From Neonectria sp. B-13 (Eukaryota > Ascomycota > Sordariomycetes > Hypocreales > Nectriaceae), in NCBI GenBank assembly GCA_002682825.1, contig NOKP01000005.1, forward strand, positions 1,116,001 to 1,180,000: 64,000 nucleotides of DNA. The letters run 5' to 3'. The position numbers and the translations under genes were made by a program. Shown one piece after another: positions 10,713 to 22,053 of this stretch. Below the pieces are notes generated by a model. It did not search any database. It saw nothing but the letters and a program-made list of their open reading frames with translations, and was not told the origin of the DNA. Each line of letters opens with the position of its first letter. The stretch's first letter is position 1.

Positions 10713-11654
10713 AGCAACGTGTTGGAGGCATTGTTACGCCGAAAGAACCGTTTCCGTACTCGGCGGGTAATTTACTAATTAGTCACGAATCGTCGCAGGA
10801 AACCTAGGGCCAAGTTCGTAGACAGTACTAGAATAAAGAAGCTTAGCCTTTAGCTGTTTAGCGAGACCAGCAGTAAGGGAGGGTACTTTTGAATACTTCG
10901 GGGCGAGCTCCACAAGTTGGGCTGCAGAGCAAACATTCCAATTCGCATAATCTCAGTCAATTTCCCTCCTCGGTTTCGTATTACGCACGTACACTCATAC
11001 TATTTATAGCACTTTTAGCCTTAGTCAGGCCGCCCTAGAGGCGGCAAGCCGCTGTAAATACAGTGCTAAGTCTTCATACAGCAAGGGCTTGTTCTTTCGC
11101 CAATCCAAGAGCGAGACGGGATCTAGGTTGAGCCAGATTACCATGTGGGTTATAACTTGCATTATTATCCAACCATCATCTTTACTTGTCTAGAGTAGCT
11201 TGTAGACATTGGAAAATGAGATAACCAAGGGACTCAATAAGAAACTGGTAGAACTCACAGTAGGCTTTGTTATCAAGTGCTTAGAGAAACCCACTGGGTC
11301 GTTTGGACCTTCTGTTGGGAACAGGCATGCCAGGTGCCGACATGTTTTTCAGACAGAGACTGCCTGATTAGTTAGCTGTGGGACGCGGGGTGAAAAAGGA
11401 TGAAATCGCCGGGATCAAAGAATCACTGTGATCGCGACGTCTGAGTCAGCCCTAAAATGCAGTCCGAGCCGACTAGGTTATGCATCCTTTTACTAACATT
11501 AACCCCGGTGGCTGAATAACATCAGCGAGCCAATAGTCTTGCCGAGTCCACCACCACCGTCTTTCTGACATTATCTGCCAGGAGATGGACAAGTATAAAA
11601 CCGACCTATCTCACCGGCTTTGTGCTTTTCCCATACTTACTGCCATAGTCCACC
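10713..11654. other. Intergenic, promoter of the methyltransferase at its end
   Basis: No gene is supported. The last part carries a TATA box and a pyrimidine-rich leader before 11655. Confidence 0.5.
11594..11600 (+). promoter_or_regulatory. TATA box of the methyltransferase gene
   Basis: TATAAAA lies 55 bases before the ATG at 11655, an ordinary distance for a fungal core promoter with a short leader. Confidence 0.55.
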
Positions 11655-12634
11655 ATGGCCCAGTCTCATATCTACATCCTAAACAACGGCGAAGAGGGCA
11701 TTGAGGAGGATCGCCTCTCCTATCAACATGGTCTCTTCCTAAAGATGACTAAAGCCCTGATCCCATCAAACATTCAGTCACATATTGCTTCTCTCGGACG
11801 CCCACCGGCAGTCGCCGACATTGGAACGGGCACGGGTATCTGGCTCCGCGACCTAGCAGCCGACCTTCCCGGCGACGCACGCCTAGACGGGTACGATGTC
11901 GATCAAACCAAGTTCCTGCCATCGAACGTCTTACCGCTCTGCGTGACGCTCGCATTTGGCGACGTGTTCGAACCATTCCCACAGGCGCTACTAAGGAAGT
12001 ATGACCTCGTGCACGTTCGGCTTCTGATGTTTGCTTTGAAAGCCGACCAGTGGGTGTCTGCCGCGGCGAATCTTCGAACACTACTGAGGCCGGGGGGCTA
12101 CCTATTGTGGGACGAGACGGGGTTTACCTCGTGGAACTGCATTCCGATGACGGAGAGCTTTCAAAAATGGATTAGTACTGATGTGCGATACGGCCAGTCC
12201 GTCGGGCGAGATGTGACGTGAGTGCTTCCGTTAATAGCCCGCAACTTTCTTCCCACGCCTTCAAATATGTACTGCGATAGTTTTTCTTTCTGATGCTGGT
12301 GCGATTTGGTCTTTTATCACAACTTGACTAATTCCAAAGCAGGAGCCCGATGCGACTTCGAGGCCAACTAGAGGAAGCTGGATTCGTTGAATGTACACAC
12401 GAAGATTTCAGCACCTATAGCGAACCCACCAACGTGCAGAAGTGGGCTAGCAATGTGATTGTGAATATTGGGCGGCAGTCACTGCATGGAATCGTTGATC
12501 GAGGCGGATACGAGTGGGTTCAGTCTCATGAGGACGTTGACCAACATTTTGATCGGTTGCAGTTGGAGTCTGACCGCGGTTGTACTATGGGATTTGAAAT
12601 CCGGTGGACATTGGGGCAGAATCCAACGATCTAG
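11655..12634 (+). CDS. Class I SAM-dependent methyltransferase (UMTA/LaeA-like group)
   Basis: Exons are 11655..12217 and 12343..12634, with a 125-nt intron (GTGAGT donor, TTGACTAAT region, GCAG acceptor); total 284 residues. SAM-binding motif I is clear (VADIGTGTGIWLRDLA, about residues 54-69), followed by the acidic end of strand 2 (YDVDQTKF). A motif IV/post-I region follows (YDLVHVRLLMFAL) and a motif V/VI stretch (LLRPGGYLLWDE). These features are shared by fungal secondary-metabolism type methyltransferases. No biosynthetic core gene (PKS, NRPS, terpene synthase) is next to it, so the substrate is unknown. Ends and frame are consistent; no breaks were seen. Confidence 0.85.
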
Positions 12635-13175
12635 CAAGCCTTATATGTCGCGGCCCAGGTTGACCCCGGTCATGTAGTGTGTGCAGGTGTCTGACACATG
12701 AGTGGATGTAATGTGCATTATCACTGTTGAAACTACTGTTTGGACTACTGTTTCTGCTTATCCGCGATTCCGCTGAATCACGTGTTTCCTTTGCTTGAGC
12801 TTAACGGGGGGATAGATCTTTGGATTTTGGATCTAGCTTTTCCAATATCTAGCTTTTCTAAGATCTAGCCTTTCTAGCTGATTAAGGCAGTAAAGCTTAC
12901 ACCCTAACTTAACAGTAGAAACTTTTATCTTCTTGAGTTATTATTGCCTTAGGCTTAGGTATTAAGCCTAATATACTATTATCTTTTCTATTTTCTTTTA
13001 ACCTTTAGCTCATTCTCTAGATATATACTACTAAGGACTATTATATTTAAATATGTAAATAATGTATTAAAATTCATTTAGTTAAATAGTATAATAAACA
13101 TATATAATAAATTTAAGTACTAATACTAAACTAGTATATAATTAATACTATCAATTCCAATTACAGTAAAACCCG
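12635..13175. other. Intergenic with a repeat fragment
   Basis: Mostly occupied by a truncated copy of the dispersed repeat unit (12727-13060), then AT-rich sequence up to the 3' end of the next gene. No other content was recognised. Confidence 0.5.
12727..13060 (+). repeat. Truncated, lightly mutated copy of the RIP repeat unit
   Basis: The outer end reads CTGTTGAAACTACTGTTTGG and is the least mutated version of the end seen at 39397. It runs through ATAGATCTTTGGATTTTGG, then skips to the inner end (GGACTATTATATTTAAATA). About 650 internal bases present at 39511-40165 are missing here, apparently lost between short AGATCTAGCTTTTC repeats. Confidence 0.65.
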
Positions 13176-14913
13176 TTATTTTGCCATGCCTATAAACTTG
13201 CTAGCTAAAGCGTCAGGATCAACCCTAGACGCCGCAACAGCCTGCGCAACCTGACTAGACTCAGCTGGAAGATCCACGCCCAGAGGCATAAGCAGCTTGA
13301 ACAGGAAGGGGCTGAGGTAGGGAGATGGCCTATTCTCATCAGTGGCAATCTCGGGCTTGATGGTGATGTTATCGATCTTGAAAATGCTTCTATTAGCAGA
13401 GAGTTAAGTTCCCGTAGGTGAGTGTGCAACGTCTTACCTCTTGGATGATGCGGTTTATCATGTAACGACACTTGAGGCGCGCCTCCTCTAGACCCGTAAT
13501 AGTCGCGGCGAAAGCCTCCTCGATTCCGGGCGGCGGGGGTGTGACCACCACAGGGGAAACTCTAGCGACAGAGCCTGTGACATCGACGACACTGCCCTCA
13601 ACTGACTCAGCATCAGTGCCCGATGAAGGTTCCTTTGCTGGCTCGTCATTCTCCACCTCGCTATCCTTATGAGTGATGGCTTTGGCTTGCTCGACTGTTA
13701 CGGTGTAAGCTTGGTTCAAATCGAAGGATGGTGATAGACCTACCAGCCTTGACAGCGCGCGGGTTGACAACGAGGGCTTTTTTCCCCTCGGAGACATCAA
13801 ACGCAAGGACTTGAATCGCGCCAAGGATGGCCTTATAGTCAAGGTAGGCCTCCTGGAGAACGTTGGTGTATGTTCCAGTCTTTTCATACATAGGCAAGTC
13901 GAAAGTCTGGGTGGTGTAGAAGCTTCGAAGGGCCGTGTACTTGGTGAGCAGCGCGTGAGTGCGCATGGGCGTCTTGGCGCAGAGGTCAGGGAACTTCAAG
14001 GCGACATCCTTCATAGTGTCGAAGTCCCAGTCCTGCTCGGCTTTATTGGATATTTGATGAGCTCGGTATCGACGCGAAGAGAAGGGGGGCGCACTTACGA
14101 GCCTTGAGGTGTTGACCACCACCGGACCATGTCACAGAGACTGAGACTTCATTCTCGGCAGCGATATCCTTCTTGATCTTGTTGAACGTGGCGTTGACCT
14201 TGATGTCCAACTCCTTCTTGTCGCTCTCAGGGGGCGGGTTCTTGTTGCGAGTGAAAGCAATCTTAGCACTGCAAAAGTCTGTTAGTGCTGGGATTCAATA
14301 CCAGAAGAACTGAGTGAGAACTTACTCGGCAGCGATGGTCTGGGCTTCGTCTCGGTTCTTTGCCTTGATACTAATCACAGCTAAGAACTCGCCTCCTTCC
14401 CGCCAGCCAGAGATATATGAATCTCCATAAACCTCAACCAAGCGCTGTGCGGAGGCGTCCTTAATGTTGGTGATGGGCTGGAACTTGTTAAGGGAGTGGT
14501 CGTAGATGACTTGGTTGACGACCTTGATCGAGACCATAATGCTGACATCGCTGTCCTTGATCTTGTTGGTGCTGATGAACGAGCCGCTGCCGTCGACTTG
14601 CAACTGATCATACTTGATGTTGAAGGCACCGTTGATCTGAGATGCGGAAGCATTGGTCAGTTTAGGACAGTTGCTAGGTGGGCGATACACGCACGTTCAT
14701 CTCGTCTGTGACATCGGTGGTTTTCCCAATGATGCTCGTCTTGTAAGTCACGGACTGAGCAACCTCTTTCCTCTCCGGTTCAATACTCTTGGCTTCTGCC
14801 CCCGGGTCGGTGTCGCGCACCACAGCATGGTCAACACACAAGGACTGGGTGTATGAGTTGAAGCCAGAGCCAAGCTGCATGGCAGTGTTGTAGGGGACAA
14901 GTTGGGTGGCCAT
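13176..14913 (-). CDS. MACPF-like protein A (six exons, last exon out of frame)
   Basis: Exons are complement(14695..14913, 14326..14636, 14099..14268, 13744..14040, 13438..13694), giving 418 codons in one frame. A further coding-looking segment ends at TAA 13176. Introns are 49-58 nt; one acceptor is AAG. The N-terminus has YNTAMQLGSGFNSYTQ, shared with the gene at 17609. Residues 143-155 carry the MACPF signature (YGDSY, six residues, GG), which places it with perforin-like pore-formers. VSVSVTWSGGG is also shared with the 17609 gene. There is no signal peptide. The final segment (PYLSPFLFKLLMPLG) matches the paralogue, but every possible splice leaves it one base out of frame, so this copy may be broken near 13390-13437. 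Membrane attack is known for the family; the target here is unknown. Confidence 0.65.
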
Positions 14914-15771
14914 TGTGAAAGGTAATGACGTTGGAATGTGTGAGGTAGGTGAGGGTCTGGCCAAGTCGATGTGCTTGAGCAGCTATGAAGCTTTTGAAGT
15001 GCAGTTGCAGCCTTTGTAGAGCGTTGTCGAGGTTAAAATGGAAGTCTGTCGTCTGGTGTGAAATGTGATGAAGAGCGCCCTGAGCCGTCGGAGCCGCCGA
15101 GAGTCCCCTGGCTGGAGTCTAGGCCTTGCGAAGCTTCACGTCTTTGTCTCGGCGACATGGCCATACACAGCCACGAGGCCCCGCGTGGCTGGCTGTACCG
15201 TTCGTACAATAGTTCAGCTCACCTCAATAGCTCGAGCTGCGGAGGTGATTAGTTCTAGACCGCGGGTGGCGGGCTTAGCGAAAAATATACGAAGTACGTT
15301 GTGCAGTAGGTAGTTCATCTCAGATCAATAGCTCGAGTATCAGCGTGCGTTAGTTCCTGACGGGTCTCCCGTATCGGGACGAGAATGGCTCAGCTAGGGA
15401 ATGCGGCGGGCTGAGCCGTACTAAAATGGCTTTATCGTCAGCTGCAGCTAAGACATGGGGTTTTGAGACAAAAAGCCATTGAGCTAGAAGTCCCATGCAG
15501 CGCTATTTCGCTTCGTTCCAACACTATTGTGTGATATTACTCACTACATAGGAATGTATGCTGGAATGATCAGCTGCTGATCGTTGTTATGCTGATCACT
15601 TGGAGCCAGCACTCCTTGATAGCTTCAGCTGTGTTGCACTTACCTAGGACTATTGCAATGTAGCTCAGCTCAGCTAAGCTCCAGAGCGTCCAGGACTCAC
15701 GAAACAATTACGCACTCCTCTTTTGCTTTTTTTACTTTTTGACTGGAGCAAACTCTATTTGTCAATTAACG
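14914..15771. other. Intergenic between MACPF-like genes A and B
   Basis: No gene is supported. It holds a perfect 15-base palindrome (GATCAGCTGCTGATC, about 15569-15583) and the phrase CAATAGCTCGAG twice (about 15227 and 15326). This is the promoter region of gene A. Confidence 0.4.
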
Positions 15772-16807
15772 CTAATGCCGATTGAATCGGCGCGAAAGAA
15801 GAGACTGATACTCTCGAAGCGCGGCGAAAGGAGCCAGCAACAGCTCCGTGACAAGCCCCCTGTCACATAGCCGATCCACAGCATCCTGATACACGGTGCC
15901 TTCACGTCCCAGCGAGAAGTCCTTCCACAGGATCTCAGCAGCCCTAGCCGCAATGGTCATTGCTCTTTGTTTGTTCGCGGAGGCGACATCGCCAGCTCGA
16001 ATGGTGTCCTCATACGTGAGGGCGGTAAAGTTGGAGTAGAAGGCCGTCAGCGAGTCGAACGCTGCCACCCTCAGTCCGCCGACATCGCTCGCGGACTGTG
16101 ATACCTCGTTGATGGACTTGCGAATTTTCACAAAGAGCGCCTTCACTTCCAGTTCTGCGCGCTTTGCCTCGAAAAAGGTCTTGTTGGCAAGCTCTCCGGA
16201 GATGGTGGTGTTGTTCACCGCGCCTACTCGATAGCCTGCCACGTAGAAATCGCCGTATGCCTGGCGGAACTCGTTGATGGGATCGGAAGAAGTGTTCAAC
16301 AGCCTAACTGCGTCTTTCTCTAGTTGAGGTAGGTGAATGACATCGATCTGGCCGCATATGTGGTCAGCGCGAACGCTTATGTTTGATGTCTACTCGAATG
16401 GTTAGCTGGTTCGACCTCTTCGTATTGGGCATGATGGAACCGACGTTTCTGTTATCGCGCACGCTCTTCTCATAGCTTCCCCTACCAGAGGCACCTAGAA
16501 AGCTGCCACCTACGGAGGCGCTGATGGCAAAGCTTTTGTTCTCGGACGAATTCGCGATGCTTGAGCCCGACTCGTCCCTGATCGAGGTTATTTGACACTC
16601 TCGATATTGAAGCGGAGTACCCGGTATATCTCGAAATGCTGCGCGGTTCATGAATAGATCATCATTCTGTGCGCGCTGGGTGTTGAAGCCTGCACATATT
16701 TGGACCCTCCCCTTGGCCCAGGGCACTGCAAAGGGAGTTTGATTTATGCCGACGTATTTGACCGTAGGCTCGAAAGGATCTTCTGGAAAGACGTCTTCAA
16801 TATTCAT
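15772..16807 (-). CDS. MACPF-like protein B (short paralogue)
   Basis: Exons are complement(16394..16807) and complement(15772..16347), with a 46-nt intron (GTAGAC donor, GCTGAC branch, CCAG acceptor); total 329 residues. It shares the AGFNTQRAQN-type N-terminal block with the neighbours' GFNSYTQ block. At residues 169-181 it has YGDFY, six residues, then GA where the other two have GG, so the MACPF signature is weakened. The region after it is helical (AELEVKALFVKIRKSINEV), and it lacks the long C-terminal extension and lectin repeats of the 17609 gene. It may be a shortened regulator or inactive paralogue, or a gene under decay. It is transcribed away from the 17609 gene across a shared 800-bp region. 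The start is the first Met; an upstream exon is possible. Confidence 0.6.
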
Positions 16808-17608
16808 CTTTGTCCCTTGTGTCGTGGTGCACTGGGGCTGAGCTTGGGAACAAACGTACGGCAGGTGGGAAGTCGATGCAGAGAGAGAGGTGCACTATCC
16901 CTTTGACTGTCGTAAGCTTCCAGTTTGGTCACTCCAAGGATGTCTAACCAGTTGAAGAATAATGTATGAAAGGTACTTTAGCGCCCACCTGAATTGGGTG
17001 ACAGTAAAAGTCCAATCACTTCTGGGCGCTACGAAGATCTACATCAATTAGCTCACAACCACACTGTGGCTGGTATTGCCACAGGTTCCTCTATGTCAAT
17101 CAGCATCTGCTGGGGGTTTTTGGGGCCAGGTACGGAGGTGGAGGCTTACGACAGTCAAAGGGATAGAACTCACACATTAATTACTGCGTACTTTGGTATG
17201 TGATGGGAGCTGGATGTCTAAACCCACAACCCCACAACCCCGCCTCCACGCCGCTAGGCTCGAGCGACGGCTCCGGGGCGCTCGAGACCCTCGATAGTGC
17301 CGCCTCGCCTCTTCAGCTTGTCAATCTACGCCACCAATTATTTCCCGTCCTAAGCGGGTCTAGACGCAGATGCCGAGAAAGTCACTCCAAGCCATTCACT
17401 CTATTGCTTCATGGCCAGGGTTTCAAATCCGTCCACACGGCGCCTGCTCCCCAGCTGAAGTCACATTCTTACTAGAGCGAATGGACCTCATTACTTAGAT
17501 CCATCTCGACGACATAACAATTCTCTCCATCTTAACTTGTTCTCGTGTATGCTCTCCTCTCCTTGATCATTTCACTGTTCATTGCTCTTCCCCTTGCACA
17601 TCGTCATC
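16808..17608. promoter_or_regulatory. Divergent intergenic region between MACPF-like genes B and C
   Basis: About 800 bases separate the ATGs of two related, oppositely oriented genes, so they could share regulation. A pyrimidine-rich leader precedes 17609. No TATA box or defined operator was recognised. Confidence 0.4.
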
Positions 17609-20600
17609 ATGGCTCTCATGCTGGCACCCTACAACAGCGCCATGCGCCTGGGCATGGGCTTCAACTCCTACACTCAGACTCTGTGCGTTAATGACGTTGT
17701 TCGAAAGCCTGGCAATGTGCCAGCTGCTGAAGCTGACTTGCGTGCTGCGCAATTGACCAAGCAAACAGATGCTGCCACTGCGCAACCCAACCAAATCACC
17801 GCAGGCACGCAACAGCCTCCACCTCAGGGCGTCCTTGAGGGATCAAGTGGTAGCATCTCGAGGAAATTCGTTGACGGACAAAAGGAAGTCAGTCAAGTTG
17901 TCAGTTGGGAGGCAAGCTTTATTGAAAACAGTTCAGATGTCCTCAAGAAGCTCGACGTGAGCGGTGCGACTCCCACCCTTCTGACAACATCAAAAACGAG
18001 TAGTACTAACACTTGACTTAGGTGCTCTCTCTATCAAAATGGCTGGTCTCGGACAACTCTCCGGTAAAGCCGCCTTTGTCGACTCCACCGACATCAAGAA
18101 AGCCGACATCACATACCTGGTGCATGTCAAGGTTGTCAACCAACGTTTGGTTGCTGACAATATCACTGAGTTCGCCCCCATCGATAACATACAGCCGGGA
18201 CAGTTCACAGAAATCTACGGCGACTGCTTCATTTCCGGCTTCATCGAGGGTGGTGAGTTTGACGCCCTCGTTACCATCACTACCGCGGCCACCATAAAGA
18301 AGAACAGTCTAAATGGCGGGCTTGAACTCTCTGCAAATATCAGTGGCGTAGATGTCTCTGGTAAAGTCAAGGGCGGAAATGAGGACAACTCCACACTCAA
18401 AAACGCCCAGACTAAGATCAGGTGTGATGTGGACAATGCTCTGTTCAGATCGAATGCTAACTGCCATCTCAAGCGTTACGTGGTCAGGTGGAGGCGACAT
18501 TAGGGATGACAAGATCGAAGAGTGGACTCTGCAAGACTTGAAGAAAGTAGCCATGAGCTTCCCAGATGCAGTTGCTGCCTGTAAGCACGAAACACTGTTG
18601 TTCACCTTGAGGCTGAATTTACTGAGGATTTCTTTGCAGGCCCGCAGCGTGTGAGGCAAGTATCTTATGACCGCCAGCGCTGGACTCTCTTCTAATATTA
18701 ATTTCTAGCGCAATTTTGACCAAGTATACTTCTTTGCGAAGCTACCACGAACAAACTAAGAAGGGATCACCACTCGACTACGAGAACGCTGGTGTCTATA
18801 CTGCGGCTCTGTATGATGCATACACTGTGAGTCAACCATCCTATGAGACATCGGAAATCAGCCACTGAACGATAGCAGGACTACAAGATTATCTGGAATC
18901 GAATCCATGCTAGTATGTCTGTCTCAGAGTTCGACAACGCTGGGCATCAGTTGACTTGTTTCCAGTGATATCTAGACTGGACGCGAATGAGCTTGAACTC
19001 GTCATTCAAAATGCTTCAGATGGTTTGACTAAGTATGCTGCAATCGCCGAGAAGGAGCAGGAAGACAAGAAAGCGCACTACCAGAAGCTTCTCGAGGCAC
19101 GAAAAGCAGAGCAAGATGCCCAAGCCTTGGTGCCTTTTACAGGAAACCGATCTCAGGCTTTGCAGCCCATCGAAGAGCCGCTGCCAAATAACAAAGTCAA
19201 GATCTACGACCCTGATGTCTTTGGCTTGCAGGTTGCGGCTCGTGATTGCCGGTTTGAGATGATCAAGATCGTTCGAGAGGTACATCAACCGCTCTAGTAC
19301 TTATGGACGTGTGATACTGATATGAATTTGAAGGTCGATGCAGTCTCAAGGGACCCCAAAGTCGCCTGTGACCCTTGCCGCACATCTCAGTATCTCAGCC
19401 CGAGCGTATTCAGGTTACTCGTTCCTGTAGGTTATCTTCTTTCCATCTAAGGTCTGGTGCAAAGAAACTAACAAGGGCCTATCTAGACGCAGAAGACAGA
19501 GCGCCTGCCCACTCTCGAAGAATGGAGAACCATGAAGGGTGACCTCGAGCAGCAGAAGAAGGACGTCAAAACTCAGGAAAGTGAAATCAATGAACTCAAG
19601 AAGAAGCTGGAGGTTGCTCTTATCGTGAGTATGGCCCATATCCATTTTCTGATATCATGACTAACAAGATGATGCAGACACCTAGAAGAGATGAGAGCGG
19701 AACCCTCCTCGCCAATACTGCCAAGGACAATGCTAAGCAACACCCCAACGTGCAAACTTCTCTGTCCGAGCTTTGTCACAGAGCGGACGACTACCGCATG
19801 CAAAGCTTGCTGGAGGACAAGAACAGCATTTCAACCGGTGCAACATTCTTTAATGATCTGCAGCCTCTGGAGGTCGGCGCCCGCCCCACCGAACTGAGGC
19901 TGTGGAGTGACGACAAGAAGATCGAGGGCATCTGCGTCGTCTACACGACTGGCAAGGAAATTACTCACGGAACGAGGGAAGACAACCCCCAGCACGTGCT
20001 ACAGCTCGCCCATGGTGAAGTCATCACCGAGATCGAAGTCCATGTCGTCAAGGGCGCAGAAGACAAGCTCTCCGTTACAGCCATCGCTGTGGCGACCTCC
20101 AAGTGCAACATCTTGTCAGCTGGAACTAAGTCCAATGGCAAGACTCACAGCTTTTCCATAGCAGACTATCGCCAGTGGTCATTCCGTGGCTTCTTTGGCT
20201 TCACCTTTGACGGCGGTTTCGAGGACCTCGGAATCGTCTGGGGCAAGGATACTGCGACGGCGGCAACAAGCACCGTTCAAATGCCACCAGCCAAGAACCT
20301 TCTTGGAATGGGTTTATCGCTGCAGCAGAAGACAAAGGCAGCAATGTCCGAGACCAAGCCCACCGAGCACTTCTACCTGGGCGATTGCGTCAGCACCGGA
20401 TCGTCCTCTTCACCCCCCATCAGCTTCAGTGCACTAGACACCATTGATGGGTCCTCCAAGATCGACAAGATCGCATTCAGCGTCTCGGCGGGTAGACTCA
20501 GCGGCCTCAAGGTTGAGTACAGCGGCAACAAGCAGGTGACACACGGCGCCTACTCCCCGGCCAGCGAGCCGTGGAACTGCGACGTCAAGGCCCCCATCGT

Positions 20601-20889
20601 CGCGGCCAAGCTGACTGTCGGCAAGACCCTCAACAGTCCTGCGCCGTTCGTCGACTCGGTCGAGCTGGTCTGCGGAGACGCGAACGGAGAGCTGCCCCTG
20701 TGGCCACTGGATGTGTCAACGATCCGCTACCTCGGAGACCACAAACCAGAGGACCAGCTCGAGGTCGTTTCCAAGCTGACCGAGCAGGCACCAAAGCTTG
20801 CTCACGCCAACTGGACCCTGCGTGGCTTCTACGGAGAGGAGAGCCAAGGACTGATCACAAGACTTGGACTGATCTGGGGTTGCGCTTAA
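17609..20889 (+). CDS. MACPF-like / coiled-coil / jacalin-like lectin fusion protein (ten exons)
   Basis: Exons: 17609..17963, 18022..18421, 18474..18580, 18640..18655, 18709..18826, 18879..18912, 18966..19279, 19334..19426, 19487..19624, 19678..20889. These give 928 residues with phase kept throughout. Exon 4 is 16 nt, and its downstream intron has a GC donor (AG|GCAAGT). Residues 1-25 hold YNSAMRLGMGFNSYTQ. The MACPF signature (YGDCF, six residues, GG) is at about 182-195, and VTWSGGG follows. Coiled-coil segments are at about 370-400 and 500-525. Residues about 580-715 and 755-928 are two jacalin-like repeats, each ending in an RGF[FY]G...LG[IL][IV]WG strand. Jacalin folds bind mannose or galactose sugars, so this reads as a sugar-targeted membrane-perforating protein. 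There is no signal peptide, so release by lysis or an intracellular role is possible. Confidence 0.78.
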
Positions 20890-22053
20890 TGTGCTTAATG
20901 TACCTCTGTATTGTCAACGTTAATATTGTTTGATTCATGTTTGAATATGAATCGTTGTTTGCATACAGATGTTGCTCACAGAGTAACATCTAGTGGTGAG
21001 AACCACCTTAAGAACAGCTTTAATAAACTTCACCCCCTAAGCTATAATAAGGTATATAGTCACGATTCTTAAATTGCAATTTCGCTCTTTATATAGATCT
21101 CTTGGAGGAAGTACTATACTAAGCTTAAAAGATGGTAAATAAACTATTACTATTTTAAAGTAATACATCTTTAATATTTAATTCTTAGAGATTTTATATT
21201 AAACGGTAATTTCTACTATGTTGAAAGAAATAAAATGAATAAAAGACATAGAGCTCTAAAATCTACAAGGAACACGGTATATTTCCCATACAGCAGCAGC
21301 CGGGAAACTTGTCGCAATTGTCTAATGTTAAAAGAGTTTCCACACGGACTATTCTTGTAGAGCATTGTGGCTGTCTGTGGTGAGGGATAGAACAAGCAAA
21401 AGCCGGAAACGGCTTTAAGGGTGAACGCCAAGCCACAGGACCCGCAGAAACAGTCCGTGCGGAACACTGTTAAGCACTGGAATTGGCGACAGACGTCGCG
21501 GCCGTTACTGTAGTATTTCTCGTAGATAAATTCAGCTTCAGTGTGTATGGGGGTCGACTTTAGTCACATTTAGAGCGTCTTTCAGCTCACTTTCACAACG
21601 CCTCCATTCCGGATATTCATTTGAATGATGCGCCACTCCGTGGAGACCCCAAACCATTCTGGGTGGACAGCTGAAGGCCGGGGCCGAACCTCCAGCTCCT
21701 CGGCAGCGCCGCCACCGTCAAGCTAATAGCGCCAGGCCGCCATAGCGCTGTGACTGCGTTGCATGGCGGGCGCCATACACTATTGCCAATACTGAGGTTT
21801 CACTCTCGCCCGAACGGGCCGTTCCATCCTGTTCGAGCCGTCTTTAGCGAGGGCGTGGCCGATTTCCCAGAGAGAGCTTGTAGGGAGGGGGTTTAGGCTT
21901 ACAACGTGGGACCATCCTCCCGCAATCACCCCGACTACCTTACTTCCGGTTTTCTTCACTTCCTTGCAACCTTTCTTTCTCTGCCCTCAAAGATACCTTT
22001 CTCACTTATTTCCTCTATCTCTTCTCCCATAACTGTACCTTCGGCTTTCAAAA
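20890..22053. other. Intergenic, AT-rich patch then promoter
   Basis: 20990-21240 is AT-rich and may be an old RIP patch. 21480-21900 is of normal composition. The leader before 22054 is pyrimidine-rich. No gene is supported; the ORF on the minus strand at 21216-21467 shows nothing recognisable. Confidence 0.45.
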
